Source: Epsilonproteobacteria bacterium 4484_65
GTDB taxonomy: Bacteria; Campylobacterota; Campylobacteria; Campylobacterales; Sulfurovaceae
DNA length: 15,082 nt
NCBI GenBank assembly: GCA_002085305.1
Contig: NATJ01000030.1
Coordinates: 1 to 15,082 of the forward strand
Reading direction: 5' to 3'
Positions 14,034 to 15,082 of this stretch are shown piece after piece. A program made the position numbers and the translations under genes. Numbering within the stretch: position 1 is the first letter of the stretch; every line of letters starts with the position of its first letter. The notes beneath the pieces are model-generated. The model worked only from the letters and a program-made list of their open reading frames with translations. It was not told the DNA's origin and made no database searches.

Positions 14034-14302
14034 TGCATAGCCCCATAGAAGAGATCGATAAAGCTTTAGATATTTTGGGTTTGCCTAAATTGATCACTAA
14101 AGCAGATATTAAAAAACAGTATCATTTTTTTGCAAAAAAGTACCATCCTGACTTAGGAGGAGATGCAGCCAAAATGGAGCAGATTAACTATGCATACAAA
14201 CTCTTGATGAAGTATATAGAAGAGTTTCGTTATACTTTTGATGAAAATGAAGTAAATAAACAATTTCCAGGAGCAGATTATGCCCAACGATTCAAACCTT
14301 AA
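14033..14302 (+). CDS. Small J-domain (DnaJ-like) protein
   Basis: 89-aa protein that is little more than a J domain. The signature HPD is at residues 38-40 (AKKYHPDLGGD), preceded by helix II (TKADIKKQYHFFAKKY) and followed by helix III (AAKMEQINYAYKLLMKYIEEFRY). No Gly/Phe region, zinc finger, peptide-binding domain or membrane segment is present, so it cannot be a full DnaJ. J domains stimulate the ATPase of Hsp70 (DnaK); such lone domains usually direct DnaK to one client or site, which is unknown here. ATG 14033 overlaps the lptD stop (TAATG), and the last 23 bases overlap the next gene. The conserved position beside lptD could hint at a task in envelope biogenesis, but that is speculation. 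Confidence 0.83.
   Translation: MHSPIEEIDKALDILGLPKLITKADIKKQYHFFAKKYHPDLGGDAAKMEQINYAYKLLMKYIEEFRYTFDENEVNKQFPGADYAQRFKP
14269..14273 (+). promoter_or_regulatory. Shine-Dalgarno inside the J-domain gene
   Basis: AGGAG six bases before ATG 14280. It fixes the phosphoribosyltransferase start although this lies 23 bases inside the upstream gene. Confidence 0.7.
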
Positions 14303-14861
14303 TGCTTATTTTGAAAACAAAGAGGATGCGGCAGTTAAACTTATAGAAACGCTGCCTCTTAAGTTGTTACGAGATAATGAAACAGTTGTGATAGGTGTGA
14401 GTGAAGAAGGTGTCTATTTTGCAGATAAGATTGCTAAAGCAACAGAATCACAAATGGATATCCTTCTTACGGAGCCTATTTTAGCACCAAATAATCCTGA
14501 ATTGGCAATTGCAATGGTTTCTGAGACAGAAGAGGTTGTCATGCATAAGGCGTTGATAGACTCTTTTGATATTAGTGAAGACTATATTTATAGTGAAGCA
14601 CACCATAAGTATGAAGAGGAGGTGCTTGCTTATGTCTATAAGTATCGCAAAGGCAAAGAACTGGTTTCACTCAAAGGGAAGTATGTTGTACTTGCAGATG
14701 AGTGTATAGAAACAGGACTTACTATGATGGTAGCACTCAAATCGGTGATCGCTAGGGAAGCTAAAAATATTTATATTGCAACACCTATTTTAGATAAAAC
14801 AGTGTATGAAAATCTACTCTCTGTTTGTCAAGAAATTAAAACTGAAACCCAAAAAGGATAA
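14280..14861 (+). CDS. Phosphoribosyltransferase-domain protein of unknown substrate
   Basis: 193 aa, type I PRTase fold. The PRPP-binding loop is [16 protein letters not shown] (~134-149), with the acidic pair Asp140-Glu141 in place of the usual Asp-Asp or Glu-Asp and the EETG-like turn ECIETGLT. The pyrophosphate loop is [16 protein letters not shown] (~37-52). Between them [22 protein letters not shown] matches the Y-R-x-G-K/L-K-G-K linker of the stand-alone PRTase group often annotated only as phosphoribosyltransferase domain-containing. The hood that sets base specificity is not recognisable, so I cannot say which base, if any, is used. It lies between the J-domain gene and pnp, an order that I recall from H. 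pylori (HP1214). A link to RNA turnover through pnp is plausible but unproven. Confidence 0.8.
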   Translation: MPNDSNLNAYFENKEDAAVKLIETLPLKLLRDNETVVIGVSEEGVYFADKIAKATESQMDILLTEPILAPNNPELAIAMVSETEEVVMHKALIDSFDISEDYIYSEAHHKYEEEVLAYVYKYRKGKELVSLKGKYVVLADECIETGLTMMVALKSVIAREAKNIYIATPILDKTVYENLLSVCQEIKTETQKG

Positions 14862-14869
14862 AAGAACGT

Positions 14870-15082
14870 ATGGAAGAACAAATAATAGAGATAAATGTAA
14901 ATAGTCTTGAAGAAAAATATGAATTTAATAAAGTAGCAAAACAAGCTAGTGGTGCAGTGATGTACAGACAAGGCAAAGCAGTGCTGATAGCAGCAGTTGC
15001 AATGGATGAAAAAGCAGTAGATGAAGATTTTCTTCCTTTAACTGTGCAGTATATGGAAAAGGCGTATGCCGCTGCTAAGATC
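14870..15082 (+). CDS. pnp: Polynucleotide phosphorylase, 5' part (continues past window)
   Basis: PNPase is the phosphate-dependent 3'-5' exoribonuclease and polymerase of the RNA degradosome. The first 71 codons are present: ATG 14870 eight bases after the preceding stop, with AGGA at 14855-14858. The start of the first RNase PH domain is clear in [39 protein letters not shown], followed by [19 protein letters not shown]; the LTVxYxEKxYAAGKI-type stretch is characteristic, here with Ala where Gly is usual. The catalytic region, KH and S1 domains are outside the window. Confidence 0.9.
   Translation, partial: MEEQIIEINVNSLEEKYEFNKVAKQASGAVMYRQGKAVLIAAVAMDEKAVDEDFLPLTVQYMEKAYAAAKI

Noticed and set aside
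1..15082. CRISPR array, prophage, integrase, insertion sequence or toxin-antitoxin pair
   Set aside because: No regularly spaced direct repeats, no transposase, integrase or phage genes, and no small paired genes of that kind were found.

Overview
The window looks like a chromosomal segment of a Campylobacterota (epsilonproteobacterial) genome, most likely Sulfurovum-like. This rests on the AT-rich coding style, dense same-strand gene packing, extended -10 promoters (TGnTATAAT) without clear -35 boxes, and the protein types. The run purD - RDD protein - lptD - J-domain protein - PRTase - pnp matches, as I recall it, the Helicobacter pylori order HP1218 to HP1213. The genus is inference from remembered family resemblance; no database was consulted.

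Layout. 1-2580: the 3' part of nadB (NAD synthesis), then nhaD (Na+/H+ antiporter), closed by a GTAG-headed hairpin. 2672-4089: guaA (GMP synthase), broken by an internal loss of about 41 codons plus a frame change. 4085-4213: a long imperfect inverted repeat. 4272-5776: a DUF481-type outer-membrane barrel protein and a small lipoprotein. 5779-6270 (minus): a SixA-type histidine phosphatase whose promoter predicts a leaderless mRNA. 6271-8046: a perfect 12-bp inverted repeat, a consensus sigma-70 promoter, and an htpG that lacks its first ~75 codons. 8055-8141: two inverted REP-like units (a REPIN-like pair). 8199-9784: a FieF-type cation exporter overlapping hemD by one base. 9785-10217: a gene-free leader with a good promoter, a ~190-nt rod-like RNA that I read as 6S RNA, and a second strong hairpin. 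10218-15082: purD, RDD protein, lptD, J-domain protein, phosphoribosyltransferase and the start of pnp, tightly packed and largely overlapping.

Functionally the window is mostly housekeeping: NAD, purine (guaA, purD) and tetrapyrrole (hemD) synthesis, ion and metal homeostasis (nhaD, fieF), envelope assembly (lptD, the DUF481 barrel, the lipoprotein), protein folding (htpG, J-domain protein) and RNA control (6S RNA, pnp). I see no CRISPR array, prophage, insertion sequence, defence cassette or tRNA, and no clearly new multi-gene system. The parts worth a second look are the two sharply deleted core genes, the REP-like and long inverted repeats, the palindrome upstream of htpG, the leaderless sixA and the structured purD leader.
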